NCBI RefSeq assembly: GCF_011045195.1
Contig: NZ_CP049199.1
Span: 3,224,001-3,288,000 of the forward strand
Direction: 5' to 3'
Length of the DNA: 64,000 bases
Origin: Caulobacter soli
GTDB lineage: Bacteria; Pseudomonadota; Alphaproteobacteria; Caulobacterales; Caulobacteraceae
The notes beneath the pieces are model-generated. The model did no database searches. It saw nothing but the letters and a program-made list of their open reading frames with translations, and was not told the DNA's origin. A program made the translations under genes and the position numbers. Shown in pieces: positions 16,652 to 25,551 of this stretch (within the stretch, counting starts at the first letter, position 1; every line of letters begins with the position of its first letter).

Positions 16652-17911
16652 CTAGATCACGTCGTCCAGGCCGCGGGCGCCCAGACGGATGGCGCCGGTC
16701 ACGTCGACGTCCTTGAGCAGGGCGTTGGTGAAGTTGGCGCGCGACAGGTCGGCGCCGCTCAGACAGGCTTGGCGTAGATCGGCGCGGGCCAGGTCGGCGT
16801 TGGTCAGCAGGGCTCCGGTCAGGTCGCTGGGCAGCAGGCGATCGCGACCGATCAGCAGCGGACCCAGTTGAGCCTCGCGCAGGTCCGACCCGGCCAGCTT
16901 GGCGCCCTTCAACCGCGCCCCGCGCAGGTCGGCCCGGCGCAGGTTGCAGGAGCGCAGGTCGGCGCCTTCCAGCTGCGCGCCCTGCATCTGCACGCTTTCC
17001 ATGTCCAGCCCGTAGAACACCGCGCCCTTGGCCGACAAGGCCGTCAGGTTGAAGCCGCGTACGGATTTGAGGTTACGCAGATCGGCCTTGTCGAACACCG
17101 ACGGCTTGCCCTCGGCGCCGCCCGTCTCGCACCACTTGGCGTGGTCGGAGATCATCTGCTCGTAGGGCATCTCGGACACGTCCTTGCCCGAAGCCTTGTC
17201 GGTCAGGGCCCCGTCCATGTTGGTGTCGTTGATGTTCCAGGACATCGTCTTGGCGCCGACCAGTACGGCGTTGCGCAGGTCTGCCCCGACCAGGTTGGCG
17301 CCCGACAGGTCGGCCCCCGCCAGGTTGGCGCCATTGAAATTGGCCTGCTTGAGATTGGCGCGGACCAGCTTGGCGTCCTTGAGGATCGCGTCGCTGAAGT
17401 CGGCCTTGGTGGCGATGATGCCCGACAGGCGCGAGCGTTCCAGGTTGGCCCCGGCCAGGATGGCGCCGGTGGCGTGGGCTTCGCGCTGGACCGGTTCGAT
17501 CAGGCGATAGCCTTCCTTGCGGTCGGCGGCGGCGATCTGGCCCTCGCGCAGGTCGGCCTCGAACAGGTCGGCCCCGGTCAGGTTGGCGCCACGCAGGCTG
17601 GAGCCGCGCAGGTCGCAGCGCCGCATGGAGGCGTCGGTCAGGTCCGAGCCCTGCATGTCGGCGCCGTACATGGTGGCGTTGTCGAGCTTGGCGCGGCGCA
17701 TGTCGCAGCCGACCATCAGGGCCCCGGTGAAGTCGGCGTCGCACAGATTGCGGCCGGTCACCGACAGGCCGGAAAGATCACAGAAGGCGAAGACGGCGCG
17801 CGCCCCGCCCAGCCTAGCCGACCAAAGACGGTCGTGCTTGGCGCAGATCACGTCGACATCGTGCTGCGTCAGGCGCTTGTGCTCTTGGCCTGCCGCGGGA
17901 GGGGCGCTCAT
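16652..17911 (-). CDS. Pentapeptide-repeat protein, copy 2
   Basis: 419 residues, the same architecture as copy 1: N-terminal helix with LTQHDVDVICAKHDRLW, first repeat block (about 45-225), a non-repeat module with ISDHAKWCETGGAEGKPS near residue 255, then a second repeat block ending in DVTGAIRLGARGLDDV. Clear tandem paralogue of copy 1. No export signal or membrane segment, so cytosolic. The upstream gap (17912-18033) contains no other gene and may hold the promoter for one or both copies. Function unknown. Confidence 0.9.
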   Translation of the reverse strand: MSAPPAAGQEHKRLTQHDVDVICAKHDRLWSARLGGARAVFAFCDLSGLSVTGRNLCDADFTGALMVGCDMRRAKLDNATMYGADMQGSDLTDASMRRCDLRGSSLRGANLTGADLFEADLREGQIAAADRKEGYRLIEPVQREAHATGAILAGANLERSRLSGIIATKADFSDAILKDAKLVRANLKQANFNGANLAGADLSGANLVGADLRNAVLVGAKTMSWNINDTNMDGALTDKASGKDVSEMPYEQMISDHAKWCETGGAEGKPSVFDKADLRNLKSVRGFNLTALSAKGAVFYGLDMESVQMQGAQLEGADLRSCNLRRADLRGARLKGAKLAGSDLREAQLGPLLIGRDRLLPSDLTGALLTNADLARADLRQACLSGADLSRANFTNALLKDVDVTGAIRLGARGLDDVI

Positions 17912-18033
17912 GACTGCTCGTATCGACTCCCCGAAGGGCTAGATCTCTACAATGCGCGCTGCCGCATTAACGCTGCGTTTCCAAACAGTTCGGGACGATC
18001 GAGCGTCGGTTTGCCGACCGTCCCAAGACCGTG

Positions 18034-18747
18034 TCAGCGCGCCGCCGGCAGGGGCTGCGCCCGGCTCTCGTCAAGGTAGCGCGCGCCGGTTGGCTTCAGG
18101 GCGCCGTCCAGGTCGATGACCAGCGGATTGCCGGTGGGGATCTCGACATGGACGATGTCGGCGTCGGGCACGTTGAACAGGTGCTTGACGATGGCCCGCA
18201 GCGAATTGCCGTGGGCGGCCACGAGGATCGTCTCGCCGGCCGCCAGCTTGGGGGCGATCGCCGTTTCCCAGTAAGGCAGCACGCGCACCAGGGTGGTCTT
18301 CAGGCTTTCGGTGGCCGGCAGGTCCTTGCCGGCGTAGCGGCGGTCCTTGCTGAAGTCGTACTCGCCGCCCGGGGCCAGTTCCGGCGGCGGAATGTCGTAG
18401 GACCGGCGCCAGATCGTGACCTGCTCCTCGCCGTGCTTCTCGGCGGTCTCGGCCTTGTTCAGCCCGGTCAGGCCGCCGTAGTGGCGCTCGTTCAGGCGCC
18501 AGTCCTTGGTCACCGGCACGAAGCTCTGGGCGGCGGCGTCCAGCGCCAGGTTGCAGGTGCGGATGGCGCGGGTCTGGACCGAGGTGAAGGCCTCGTCGAA
18601 GTCGATGCCTGCGGCCTTGATCAGTTCGCCGCCCTTGCGGGCCTGGGCCTCGCCCTCGGCGGTCAGGTCGACATCGACCCAGCCGGTGAAGCGGTTTTCC
18701 AGATTCCATTGGCTCTGGCCGTGGCGGAGCAGGACGAGAACGGGCAT
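18034..18747 (-). CDS. gpmA: 2,3-bisphosphoglycerate-dependent phosphoglycerate mutase
   Basis: Glycolytic and gluconeogenic interconversion of 3- and 2-phosphoglycerate through a phosphohistidine. 237 residues. The catalytic His is in LLRHGQSQWNLENRFTGW, with NERHYGGLTGLNKAE in the middle and the second His in AAHGNSLRAIVKHL. The start at ATG 18747 (MPVLVLLRHG) follows an AGGAGG ribosome site; the open frame upstream to 18801 is not used. Single gene, divergent from the kdsD pair. Confidence 0.96.
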   Translation of the reverse strand: MPVLVLLRHGQSQWNLENRFTGWVDVDLTAEGEAQARKGGELIKAAGIDFDEAFTSVQTRAIRTCNLALDAAAQSFVPVTKDWRLNERHYGGLTGLNKAETAEKHGEEQVTIWRRSYDIPPPELAPGGEYDFSKDRRYAGKDLPATESLKTTLVRVLPYWETAIAPKLAAGETILVAAHGNSLRAIVKHLFNVPDADIVHVEIPTGNPLVIDLDGALKPTGARYLDESRAQPLPAAR

Positions 18748-18880
18748 CGGACCTCCTAATGTGTCGCAGGGCGGGCTAAGCCCCGACCGCCTCGGCGTCA
18801 AGCGCCCCCGCCCCGCTTCCGCTCCTCTTCCGCCCCTCTCTCTCCCTTCTCTCCTCCCGGGGCCGTGCTATAGGCAGGCC

Positions 18881-19123
18881 ATGCCCGATCGCATTCTCAT
18901 GCCCTTCCTGGCGCTCATCGGCCTTGGCCTGATCGCGCTTTCGCTCGTCTGGCCGCAGGGTTACGGCGCGCGTTCGCCCGGGCCGTTCGGCTCGGTCCCG
19001 ATCCAGCAGACGCCGGAAATGCGGGTCAAGATCCAGCGCGAGAAGGACGCCGCGGCCAAGAACGAACAGCAGGCCCGCGAACAGGTGAGCGAGGCCCGCG
19101 CCGCGGCGTCGGCCGCCCCATGA
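18881..19123 (+). CDS. Small membrane protein upstream of kdsD
   Basis: An 80-residue protein with one N-terminal membrane helix (LMPFLALIGLGLIALSLVW), a short Gly/Pro linker and a charged, coiled-coil-like C-terminus rich in Lys, Glu and Ala (REKDAAAKNEQQAREQ). Its stop overlaps the kdsD start by 4 nt, so the two are translationally coupled. It may tie the LPS sugar pathway to the envelope, but nothing in the sequence shows a function. Confidence 0.78.
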   Translation: MPDRILMPFLALIGLGLIALSLVWPQGYGARSPGPFGSVPIQQTPEMRVKIQREKDAAAKNEQQAREQVSEARAAASAAP

Positions 19124-20076
19124 GCGCTTTCGACGCGATCGCCGTCGGCCAGCGGGTCCTGAACGCCGAGGCCGAGGCCCTGACGCAGCTGTCGTCGCTG
19201 CTCGACGATTCGTTCGTCCGCGCCGTCGAGGCCCTGTTCGACGCCAAGGGCCGGGTCGTCTGCACCGGGATCGGCAAGTCGGGCCACGTCGCCCGCAAGA
19301 TCGCCGCCACCCTGGCCTCGACCGGCTCGCCGGCCATGTTCGTGCACGCCGCCGAGGCCAGCCACGGCGACCTGGGCATGATCGGCCAGGGCGACGTGGT
19401 GCTGGCCCTGTCGAAGTCGGGCGAAGCGCGCGAGCTGTCCGACAGCCTGGCCTACGCCAAGCGCTTCTCGATCCCGCTGATCGCCATCACCGCCGTCGCC
19501 GACAGTCAGCTGGGCCGGGCCGCCGACATCCTGCTGCTGCTGCCCGACGCGCCCGAGGCGACGGCCGAGGTCAACGCCCCGACCACCTCGACCACCCTGC
19601 AGATGGCCGTGGGCGACGCCCTGGCCGTGGCGCTGCTGGAGCGGCGCGGCTTCACCGCCAGCGACTTCCGCGTCTTCCACCCGGGCGGCAAGCTGGGCGC
19701 CATGCTGCGCACGGTCGGCGACCTGATGCATGGCGAGGGCGAACTGCCCCTGACCCGCGAAGACGCCCCCATGGCCGAGGCGCTGCTGGTGATGAGCGAG
19801 AAACGCTTCGGCGCGGTCGGGGTGGTCGCCCCGGACGGCGCGCTGAGCGGCCTGATCACCGACGGCGACCTGCGCCGCCACATGGACGGGCTGATGAGCC
19901 ACGTCGCCGGCGAGGTCATGACCCGTGCTCCGCTGACCATCACGCCCGGCGCCCTGGCGGCCGAGGCGCTGAAGATCATGAACGAGCGACGCATCACCGT
20001 GCTGTTCGTCGTCGATCAGGGTCGCCCGGTCGGCATCCTGCATGTTCACGACCTGCTGCGGGCCGGGGTGATCTGA
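19120..20076 (+). CDS. kdsD: Arabinose-5-phosphate isomerase
   Basis: KpsF/GutQ-type isomerase that converts ribulose 5-phosphate to arabinose 5-phosphate, the first step toward Kdo of lipopolysaccharide. 318 residues. The N-terminal SIS domain shows CTGIGKSGHVARKIAATLAS and ASHGDLGMI. Two C-terminal CBS domains (from about residue 200) include DLMHGEGELPL and the ERRITVLFVVD end. Length and order are standard. It follows the small membrane protein with a 4-nt overlap. Confidence 0.95.
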   Translation: MSAFDAIAVGQRVLNAEAEALTQLSSLLDDSFVRAVEALFDAKGRVVCTGIGKSGHVARKIAATLASTGSPAMFVHAAEASHGDLGMIGQGDVVLALSKSGEARELSDSLAYAKRFSIPLIAITAVADSQLGRAADILLLLPDAPEATAEVNAPTTSTTLQMAVGDALAVALLERRGFTASDFRVFHPGGKLGAMLRTVGDLMHGEGELPLTREDAPMAEALLVMSEKRFGAVGVVAPDGALSGLITDGDLRRHMDGLMSHVAGEVMTRAPLTITPGALAAEALKIMNERRITVLFVVDQGRPVGILHVHDLLRAGVI

Positions 20077-20653
20077 GGGAAAGGCGCGCGTCGGCGCGCT
20101 TCCGCCGGAATGACCCGGCGGGCTGGGGAGGCGGCGGAGCGTCCGGGGCGCGCCCGGTGTAGAATTTTTGCAGAAGACCGTTTCGACACGTCACGGGCGC
20201 TCCGCGCGGCCTGTGCTCGAGAGCCTTCGGATCGCGGATTTTTAACCCGCTCCGATGGAGGCCCCCGGCGGGCGGAGGGGCGGCTAAACCCCGTCCGGAC
20301 CGCATGGGCGATTTCAGCCCATGCCTGCCGCATTTCGCCGTTCGGCTCCGTGGGGGGTGTTCCCGCCGTCCGGTCCGGACCGCCCGAGGCCCCATCCAGG
20401 GCCCCCACGCTCCGCCGACCGACCCGATGGGCCCCGCGCAACCGGCCGACGGACGCTTCCCGCTCGACCGCCCCCGCCGCACGTCGAGGTCGCCGGCCGG
20501 ACGTCCTCCCCTGCGACAGGGCGAGATCAAGTATGGGCGGGGTTTGAGCGCGGCGGCGGATGTGACGCTGATTTTCTTGCAGGGCGTTGAATTGGCTGAA
20601 GTTCGATCGGCCGTTCGCGGGGATAGGGAGAGCTCTATCCCCCTAACGCCCTT
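20077..20653. other. Non-coding, structured stretch after kdsD
   Basis: Nearly 580 nt with no convincing gene; the open frames here are Arg/Pro-rich and have no motif or ribosome site. It contains a perfect 8-bp hairpin GCATGGGC/GCCCATGC (20302-20324), repeated GTCCGGAC palindromes around 20293 and 20371, and two AT-rich islets (AATTTTTGC near 20162 and GATTTTTAAC near 20238) in otherwise very GC-rich DNA. It does not match tmRNA, SRP RNA, 6S RNA or RNase P RNA signatures I know. A structured small RNA is possible but unproven. Confidence 0.4.
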
Positions 20654-20796
20654 CCCTCCCCCTCGTGGGGAGGGTGGCCCTGGCAGCGCCAGGGTCGGGT
20701 GGGGTTTGATGAGTCAGCAGTCCCATCTCCCGTCCGCCACCCTGCACCGGCCCCCACCCGTCGGCTTCGCCGCCACCCTCCCCACGAGGGGGAGGG
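20654..20796. repeat. Inverted repeat with 25-bp arms (CCCTCCCCCTCGTGGGG)
   Basis: Perfect inverted arms of 25 bp at 20654-20678 and 20772-20796, each itself a small hairpin of C-run and G-run around CTCGTGGGG. The roughly 93-nt centre contains GGCAGCGCC and a CGGCTTCGCCG hairpin. The layout resembles the shorter inverted pair at 59373-59481. It lies between the non-coding stretch and a convergent exported-protein gene, and could end transcripts from both sides. Confidence 0.8.
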
Positions 20797-20814
20797 ACAA
20801 GCTCGCTTGATGCC

Positions 20815-21333
20815 CTACTGCCCCTGAAGCTGCAAAACCGGCAGCTCCAAGGCCACCTTCAGGTCCAGGGCCATGCTGATGCGGCGATCGACCTGGAAGA
20901 ACGACGCAGCCTTGATCCCCGGCAGCACCTTGCCGACGATCGGCACGTACTTGGCGCGCAGGGCCGTCGTCTTGGTGTCCAGGTCCAGCCAGCGGGTGAT
21001 GTAGTCGGTCGCGGCCTTGTCGTCGTACTTGCCGTAGGTGTTCACATAGTCGGCGATCAGGGTCGTCTGCCCCTCCCGGACCTTGGCGACCTCGGCGGCG
21101 TACTGGTCGTAGACGGGCCAGAACCGGGTGGCTTCGGCGTCGCTCAGCGTCAGAGTCGCCGCGACCAACTGCTTCTTGGACGAGCGGATTTCGGTGCGCA
21201 GGTCTTCCAGGTCGGCGGCGGTCAGCTTATCCGGATCGGCGGTCGCGGCGGGCGACGCGGTCTGGGCGTGGGCCGACGCCAGCGGGAGGCTCGCGCCCAG
21301 CAGCAGGGTGACGGCGATGATCTTGAGGTTCAT
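20815..21333 (-). CDS. Exported protein of unknown function
   Basis: 172 residues from ATG 21333. A Sec signal peptide (IIAVTLLLGASLPLASAHAQ, cleavage after about residue 24) precedes an all-helical mature part with RSSKKQLVAATLTLSDAEAT, FWPVYDQYAAEVAKV and an AALRAKYVP-type segment. The pattern resembles small exported proteins of alphaproteobacteria with no assigned role. Probably periplasmic. The upstream frame to 21495 is not used. It is divergent from the next exported-protein gene. Confidence 0.8.
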   Translation of the reverse strand: MNLKIIAVTLLLGASLPLASAHAQTASPAATADPDKLTAADLEDLRTEIRSSKKQLVAATLTLSDAEATRFWPVYDQYAAEVAKVREGQTTLIADYVNTYGKYDDKAATDYITRWLDLDTKTTALRAKYVPIVGKVLPGIKAASFFQVDRRISMALDLKVALELPVLQLQGQ

Positions 21334-21493
21334 GGATCTGTTTCCCGGGATCGAGGCGACGAAGCATCCGGAAACGGCCTGTTTCTCACAATCAGGCTTT
21401 ACCCGCCGGGCCTTGGGGATTTTTACCGTGTCGTCCCGTTTCCAGGCCCTGAATCCGCTTGCGCGGCGCGGCCGGGACAGGCGATCTCGGGGC

Positions 21494-22135
21494 ATGCGTC
21501 GCCCTCCCCTTCCGCTGTCGATCTGCGCTCTGTTGCTGGCTCAGCCGGCGCTCGCCGCCGACCCGGGCACGATGCAGCAGAAGGACACCTTCCGCGACGC
21601 CGTGGCCGCGCCGCTGGAGGACCTGAACCTCAAGCAGACCGCCATTCCCGCCGTGCTGCAGCGCGCGGTCGAGGATCCGTACGACGTGACCGGACTGAAC
21701 CGCTGCGAGGGCGTGGCCGGCGAGATCGGCCGGCTGGACGCGGTGCTGGGTCCGGACCTGGACGAGGCCCCGCCGCCCGATGATCGCTCACGCGGCAAGA
21801 AGGTCGCCGACGCCGCCTATGGCGCGGGCGTGGGCGGGGTCCGCAGCACAACCCAACACGCCCTGCCCTTCCGGGGCTGGATCCGCAAGCTGACCGGCGC
21901 CAGTCGCCACGACAAGGCGGTGCAGGCGGCGATCCAGGCCGGCGCCATACGCCGGGGCTATCTGAAGGGCGTGGGCATGCGGATGAACTGCGCCCCGCCA
22001 GCCGCCCCCAGCTGGTTCGTGCCCGCTCCGCCACCCAAGCCGGTCGTGGCGCCGGTCGCGCCCGGTCCAATGGACCGTCTCACCGCCTTCTGGAACGGCG
22101 TCGTCAACTGGTGGCGCGGCTGGTGGCCGTTCTAG
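21494..22135 (+). CDS. Exported protein, Trp-rich C-terminus
   Basis: 213 residues from ATG 21494. The signal peptide is LPLSICALLLAQPALAAD. The mature part is helical (PLEDLNLKQTAIPAVLQRAV), contains two Cys (NRCEG, RMNCAPP) that may form a disulfide, then a Pro-rich stretch and an aromatic tail NGVVNWWRGWWPF. I do not recognise a family. Ala/Gly segments around residues 110-130 (YGAGVGGVRSTTQ) resemble membrane-spanning glycine-rich patterns. Probably an envelope protein. Confidence 0.75.
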   Translation: MRRPPLPLSICALLLAQPALAADPGTMQQKDTFRDAVAAPLEDLNLKQTAIPAVLQRAVEDPYDVTGLNRCEGVAGEIGRLDAVLGPDLDEAPPPDDRSRGKKVADAAYGAGVGGVRSTTQHALPFRGWIRKLTGASRHDKAVQAAIQAGAIRRGYLKGVGMRMNCAPPAAPSWFVPAPPPKPVVAPVAPGPMDRLTAFWNGVVNWWRGWWPF

Positions 22136-22221
22136 CGCCGATAATAATCTCCATGGTTGAGTTTGCCTGATATGCACTTTTCGGACACTCTGCCGCCGCG
22201 TCGGGCGTCACGGAGGGTTCC

Positions 22222-23673
22222 ATGCGCTATGCGTTCAAGCCGTTTTCCGGATGCGCCTGCCGGCGCGCGCAGTGCGCGGTGCCCGCCTCGCCGGGCCTGA
22301 TCGCCCAGCTCTACGCGCGGTACCTGTCGCTGCTGGCCGAGGGCCGGCTCGACAAGGACATGACCTTCGAGGCGTTCTACAAGGTCTGGCGATCCAACCG
22401 GCGCGGGCCGAACAATGTGGGTCTCGACGACGGCGAAGTGCGGCTGGGCGGCATGAAGGGTCCGCTGCGGATCGACCAGCCGTCCAAGAAGCTGGCCGGC
22501 GAGGTCCGCACCATGGTGCTGCTGGTCGACTTCCCCGACCGCCCGCACGGCGACGACCATAGTCCCGGCATGTACGAGCAGATGCTGTTCAGCGTCGGGG
22601 CCTTCCCGTCCGGCAGCATGCGCGACTTCTACCGGCAGGTCAGCGGCTGGAAGCCAGGCCCCCCTGGAGACGGCGCCGGCATAGACGTCACCGGCGAGGT
22701 GCACGGCTGGTTCCGGATGCCCAACCCGATCACCTTCTACGCCGACGGCAATTCGGGCATGAGCGACAACTTTCCGCGCAACGCCCCGGCCCTGGCCCGC
22801 GACGCGGTGCTGGCCGCCAAGTTCGCGGGCGTCGACTTCGCCGGCTTCGACGCCCTGGGCGAAGGGACGATCACGGCGCTGTTCGTGATCCACGCCGGCG
22901 GCGGGGCCGAGACCACCGGCGACCGCAACGACATCTGGAGCCACAAGTGGATCATCCCCGAGGGCGTCGACGTGGGTCACGGCCTGTCGGTCAGCACCTA
23001 TTTGACCGTGCCCGAGGATTGCCGCGTGGGCGTCTGCGCCCATGAATGGGGCCACCTGGCCGCGCGCTGGGCCGACTATTACGACACCGGCGCCACCCAG
23101 AGCACCCAGTCCAACGGGCTTGGCAACTACTGCCTGATGGCCGCCGGCTCGTGGGGCAATTCGGGTCTGACGCCGGTCTATCCCAACGGCATGCTGCGGA
23201 TGTTCCATGGCTGGGTCGAGCCGGAGATCATCCAGGAAACCACTAAGGGCGTGGTGCTGAAGCCGGCGGCCGAGGGCGGCGCGCCGGTGGTGATCCGCAA
23301 CTCGGCCTTCATGACCGACAGCCAGTATCTGCTGGTCGAGTACCGGCGAAAGCGCAGCCAGGACGCCTTCCTGCCCGACCAGGGGATCGCGGTCTATGTG
23401 GTCGACGAGGCGGTCGAGGACGTCAACGACGAGGGCCGCCTGGCCATCGAGCTGATGCAGGCCGACGGCCGGCGCGACCTGGCCAAGATCTTCGGCCAGG
23501 GCAATCGCGGCGACTCCAACGACCTCTATCCCTCGCTGGGCAACGCCGAGCTGGGCCGCAAGACCAAGCCGGCGCTGAACATGCCGCGGTCGAAATGGTC
23601 CGGGGTCAGCATCAAGGTGGTCGGCACGCCGGGCGACGACCAGATGAAGATCGACGTCACGCTGGACGGCTAG
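22222..23673 (+). CDS. M6-like zinc metalloprotease
   Basis: 483 residues, related to M6 (immune-inhibitor-A-like) peptidases. The zinc motif is [12 protein letters not shown] near residue 273. The M6-type N-terminal part includes [16 protein letters not shown] and [13 protein letters not shown] region ahead of the active site gives [27 protein letters not shown] residues, and [12 protein letters not shown] is the likely Met-turn. It lacks a normal signal peptide and starts with a Cys-rich end (CACRRAQC). It overlaps the convergent receiver gene by 4 nt. Confidence 0.82.
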   Translation: MRYAFKPFSGCACRRAQCAVPASPGLIAQLYARYLSLLAEGRLDKDMTFEAFYKVWRSNRRGPNNVGLDDGEVRLGGMKGPLRIDQPSKKLAGEVRTMVLLVDFPDRPHGDDHSPGMYEQMLFSVGAFPSGSMRDFYRQVSGWKPGPPGDGAGIDVTGEVHGWFRMPNPITFYADGNSGMSDNFPRNAPALARDAVLAAKFAGVDFAGFDALGEGTITALFVIHAGGGAETTGDRNDIWSHKWIIPEGVDVGHGLSVSTYLTVPEDCRVGVCAHEWGHLAARWADYYDTGATQSTQSNGLGNYCLMAAGSWGNSGLTPVYPNGMLRMFHGWVEPEIIQETTKGVVLKPAAEGGAPVVIRNSAFMTDSQYLLVEYRRKRSQDAFLPDQGIAVYVVDEAVEDVNDEGRLAIELMQADGRRDLAKIFGQGNRGDSNDLYPSLGNAELGRKTKPALNMPRSKWSGVSIKVVGTPGDDQMKIDVTLDG

Positions 23674-24050
23674 ATCCCCGCCAACGCCTCGCGCACCTTG
23701 GCGGCCAGCTGGCGCGGCCCGAACGGCTTCATCACATAGCCGGCCGCGCCCAGTTGCATGGCCTGGACGATGCGATCCAGGCGCCCGTCGCCGGTCAGCA
23801 TCAGGACGGGCAGCGTCGCGCCGGCGGGCGAATCCTTGATCGCCTTCAGGCCGTCCAGGCCGCTCTGGCCGGGCATGCGCACGTCGAGCAAGACCAGGAC
23901 GGGCGTCTCGCGCGCCAGGGCCGCCAGGACCAGCTCGACCGACCCGAAGGCGCGCACGGCGAACCCGTCCTGCACGAGCGAGATCTGGATCAGCTCCAGC
24001 GTGGCGGGATCGTCGTCGGCGACAAAGATCAGGGGCGGCGCGAACGGCAT
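23670..24050 (-). CDS. Single-domain response regulator
   Basis: 126-residue stand-alone receiver. The acidic pocket is FVADDDPAT, the phospho-acceptor Asp is in [12 protein letters not shown], the Thr in VLMLTGDG and the Lys in [12 protein letters not shown]. All key residues are present, so it should be phosphorylated. There is no output domain and no adjacent kinase, so it is an orphan. It is tail-to-tail with the metalloprotease gene. Confidence 0.92.
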   Translation of the reverse strand: MPFAPPLIFVADDDPATLELIQISLVQDGFAVRAFGSVELVLAALARETPVLVLLDVRMPGQSGLDGLKAIKDSPAGATLPVLMLTGDGRLDRIVQAMQLGAAGYVMKPFGPRQLAAKVREALAGI

Positions 24051-24104
24051 CGGAAAGCCTTAACGCCCAAGCTTAACGAGCGGAAGACCGCCGCTCGACT
24101 TTCA

Positions 24105-24734
24105 TCAACGCGTGCCGAAAGTGCGGTCACCGGCGTCGCCCAGACCGGGCACGATGTAGCCGTGATCGTTCAGCTCGGCGTCGACCGCCGCCGTCCAGAT
24201 CGGCACGTCGGGATGGGCCGCGCGCAGGGTCTCCACGCCCTGGACCGAGGCCACCAGGCAGACGAAGCGCAGGTCGCTGACGCCCGAGCGCTTGAGCAGG
24301 TTGATGGCCGCCACCGCCGTGTGGCCGGTGGCCAGCATCGGGTCGACCACGATGACCAGGCGGTCGGCGATGTCTTCGGGGGTCTTGTAGTAGTACTCGA
24401 CCGCCTCCAGCGAGGCCGGGTCGCGGAACAGGCCGATGTGCGCCACCCGCGCCGAGGGCACCAGGTCCAGCATGCCCTCGGCCATGCCCAGGCCGGCGCG
24501 CAGAATCGGGGCGAAGACCAGCTTCTTGCCGGAGATCTCCTCGGCCTCGGTCGGCCCCACCGGCGTCTCGATCCGCACCGTGTGGGTCGGCAGGGCGCGG
24601 GTGACCTCGTAGCAGAGCAGCGTCGCCGTCTCGCGCATCAGGGCGCGGAAGGTCTTGGTCGAGGTTTCCTTGTCGCGCATCCGCGTCAGCTTGTGGCGGA
24701 CCAGGGGGTGGTCGACGATGGTGACGCCTTGCAT
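24105..24734 (-). CDS. upp: Uracil phosphoribosyltransferase
   Basis: Pyrimidine salvage: uracil plus PRPP gives UMP. 209 residues from ATG 24734; a TTG at 24740 is two codons further up. The PRPP-binding motif is [12 protein letters not shown], the N-terminal region has [15 protein letters not shown], and the uracil loop is [15 protein letters not shown] near the end. Single gene ahead of the TetR gene. Confidence 0.96.
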   Translation of the reverse strand: MQGVTIVDHPLVRHKLTRMRDKETSTKTFRALMRETATLLCYEVTRALPTHTVRIETPVGPTEAEEISGKKLVFAPILRAGLGMAEGMLDLVPSARVAHIGLFRDPASLEAVEYYYKTPEDIADRLVIVVDPMLATGHTAVAAINLLKRSGVSDLRFVCLVASVQGVETLRAAHPDVPIWTAAVDAELNDHGYIVPGLGDAGDRTFGTR

Positions 24735-24826
24735 GGCCAAGCTTCCGTCCTGCGGGCGCCAACCGGCGGCGCCCCTCTCGTCGGACCAAGTGCCGCCTTA
24801 AGTCGTTCCAGCCAAGCGGAAATCGC

Positions 24827-25453
24827 CTAGCGGTTCGTTCCGTAGGCGGCGAGGAACATCTTTACCGCCGGCAGCACCTCGGCGTCGATCTCCTCGGGCG
24901 TCGGCGCGGCCATGGCCTCGCACAGCCGCGCCTTCAGCATGCGGTTCTGGCACAGGGCGATGAACTGGTGCGCGGCGTGGACGGGGTTCTCGATCTCCAG
25001 CTGGCCGCCGTCGATCGCCTGCTGCAGCAGCCCGCCCAGCATCCGCGATCCGCTCTTGGGGCCCGCCTCGTAGAACGCGTGGCCGATCTCCGGCGTGCGC
25101 TGGGCCTCGGCGACGATCACCCGGAAATTGGCCATGCTGAAGTCGCTGAGCACGATCGACAGATAGGTGCGCCCGACCTTGATCAGGGCCTCGCGGATGT
25201 CGCCCGGATCGGACGACAGCTCGAACATGGCGTCGCGCTGCCAGGCGCAGTGACGCACCACATAGGCGGCGAACAGCTCTTCCTTGTTCTTGAAGTAGTT
25301 ATAGAGCGTGCCTTTCGACCCGCCGAGCCGGGCGGCGATCGTCGACATCGAGGCGTTAGCGTAGCCCTCTTCCAGGAACACGTCGCTCGCGACGTCCAGG
25401 ATAGCCTCGCGGCGGGCGTCTCGGTCGAGACGTGGCTTCACGTCCTGCATCAT
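24827..25453 (-). CDS. TetR/AcrR-family repressor of the efflux operon
   Basis: 208 residues. The N-terminal helix-turn-helix (about residues 10-55) reads ILDVASDVFLEEGYANASM then LGGSKGTLYNYFKNKEELF. The C-terminal TetR domain is all helical. The ATG at 25453 is preceded by AAGGA. It is divergent from the three-gene efflux operon, and a perfect 19-bp palindrome lies between them at 25515-25533, so it is almost surely the local repressor. Ligand unknown. Confidence 0.92.
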   Translation of the reverse strand: MMQDVKPRLDRDARREAILDVASDVFLEEGYANASMSTIAARLGGSKGTLYNYFKNKEELFAAYVVRHCAWQRDAMFELSSDPGDIREALIKVGRTYLSIVLSDFSMANFRVIVAEAQRTPEIGHAFYEAGPKSGSRMLGGLLQQAIDGGQLEIENPVHAAHQFIALCQNRMLKARLCEAMAAPTPEEIDAEVLPAVKMFLAAYGTNR

Positions 25454-25514
25454 TTTCTTTTCCTTCGGGCCCCCTTGATCCCGTCAAGCTGTTGGCTATA
25501 TCAGCGCCACCATA

Positions 25515-25533
25515 TGACCGTACAGTACGGTCA
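25515..25533. promoter_or_regulatory. Palindromic operator between TetR gene and efflux operon
   Basis: TGACCGTAC-A-GTACGGTCA is a perfect inverted repeat with 9-bp arms in the 98-nt divergent gap. It lies 19 nt before the ATG of the outer-membrane factor. Its position fits a TetR dimer site that blocks both genes. No other strong palindrome lies in the gap. Confidence 0.75.
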
Positions 25534-25551
25534 ATTCAAGGTCGGCCGCTG

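Noticed and set aside
20110..20547. Open frames on both strands after kdsD
   Set aside because: Arg/Pro/Ser-rich translations without ribosome sites or recognisable domains; treated as non-coding.
20077..20653. tmRNA, SRP RNA, 6S RNA or RNase P RNA in the structured stretch
   Set aside because: None of the conserved core sequences of these RNAs, nor a tag-coding frame, is visible.
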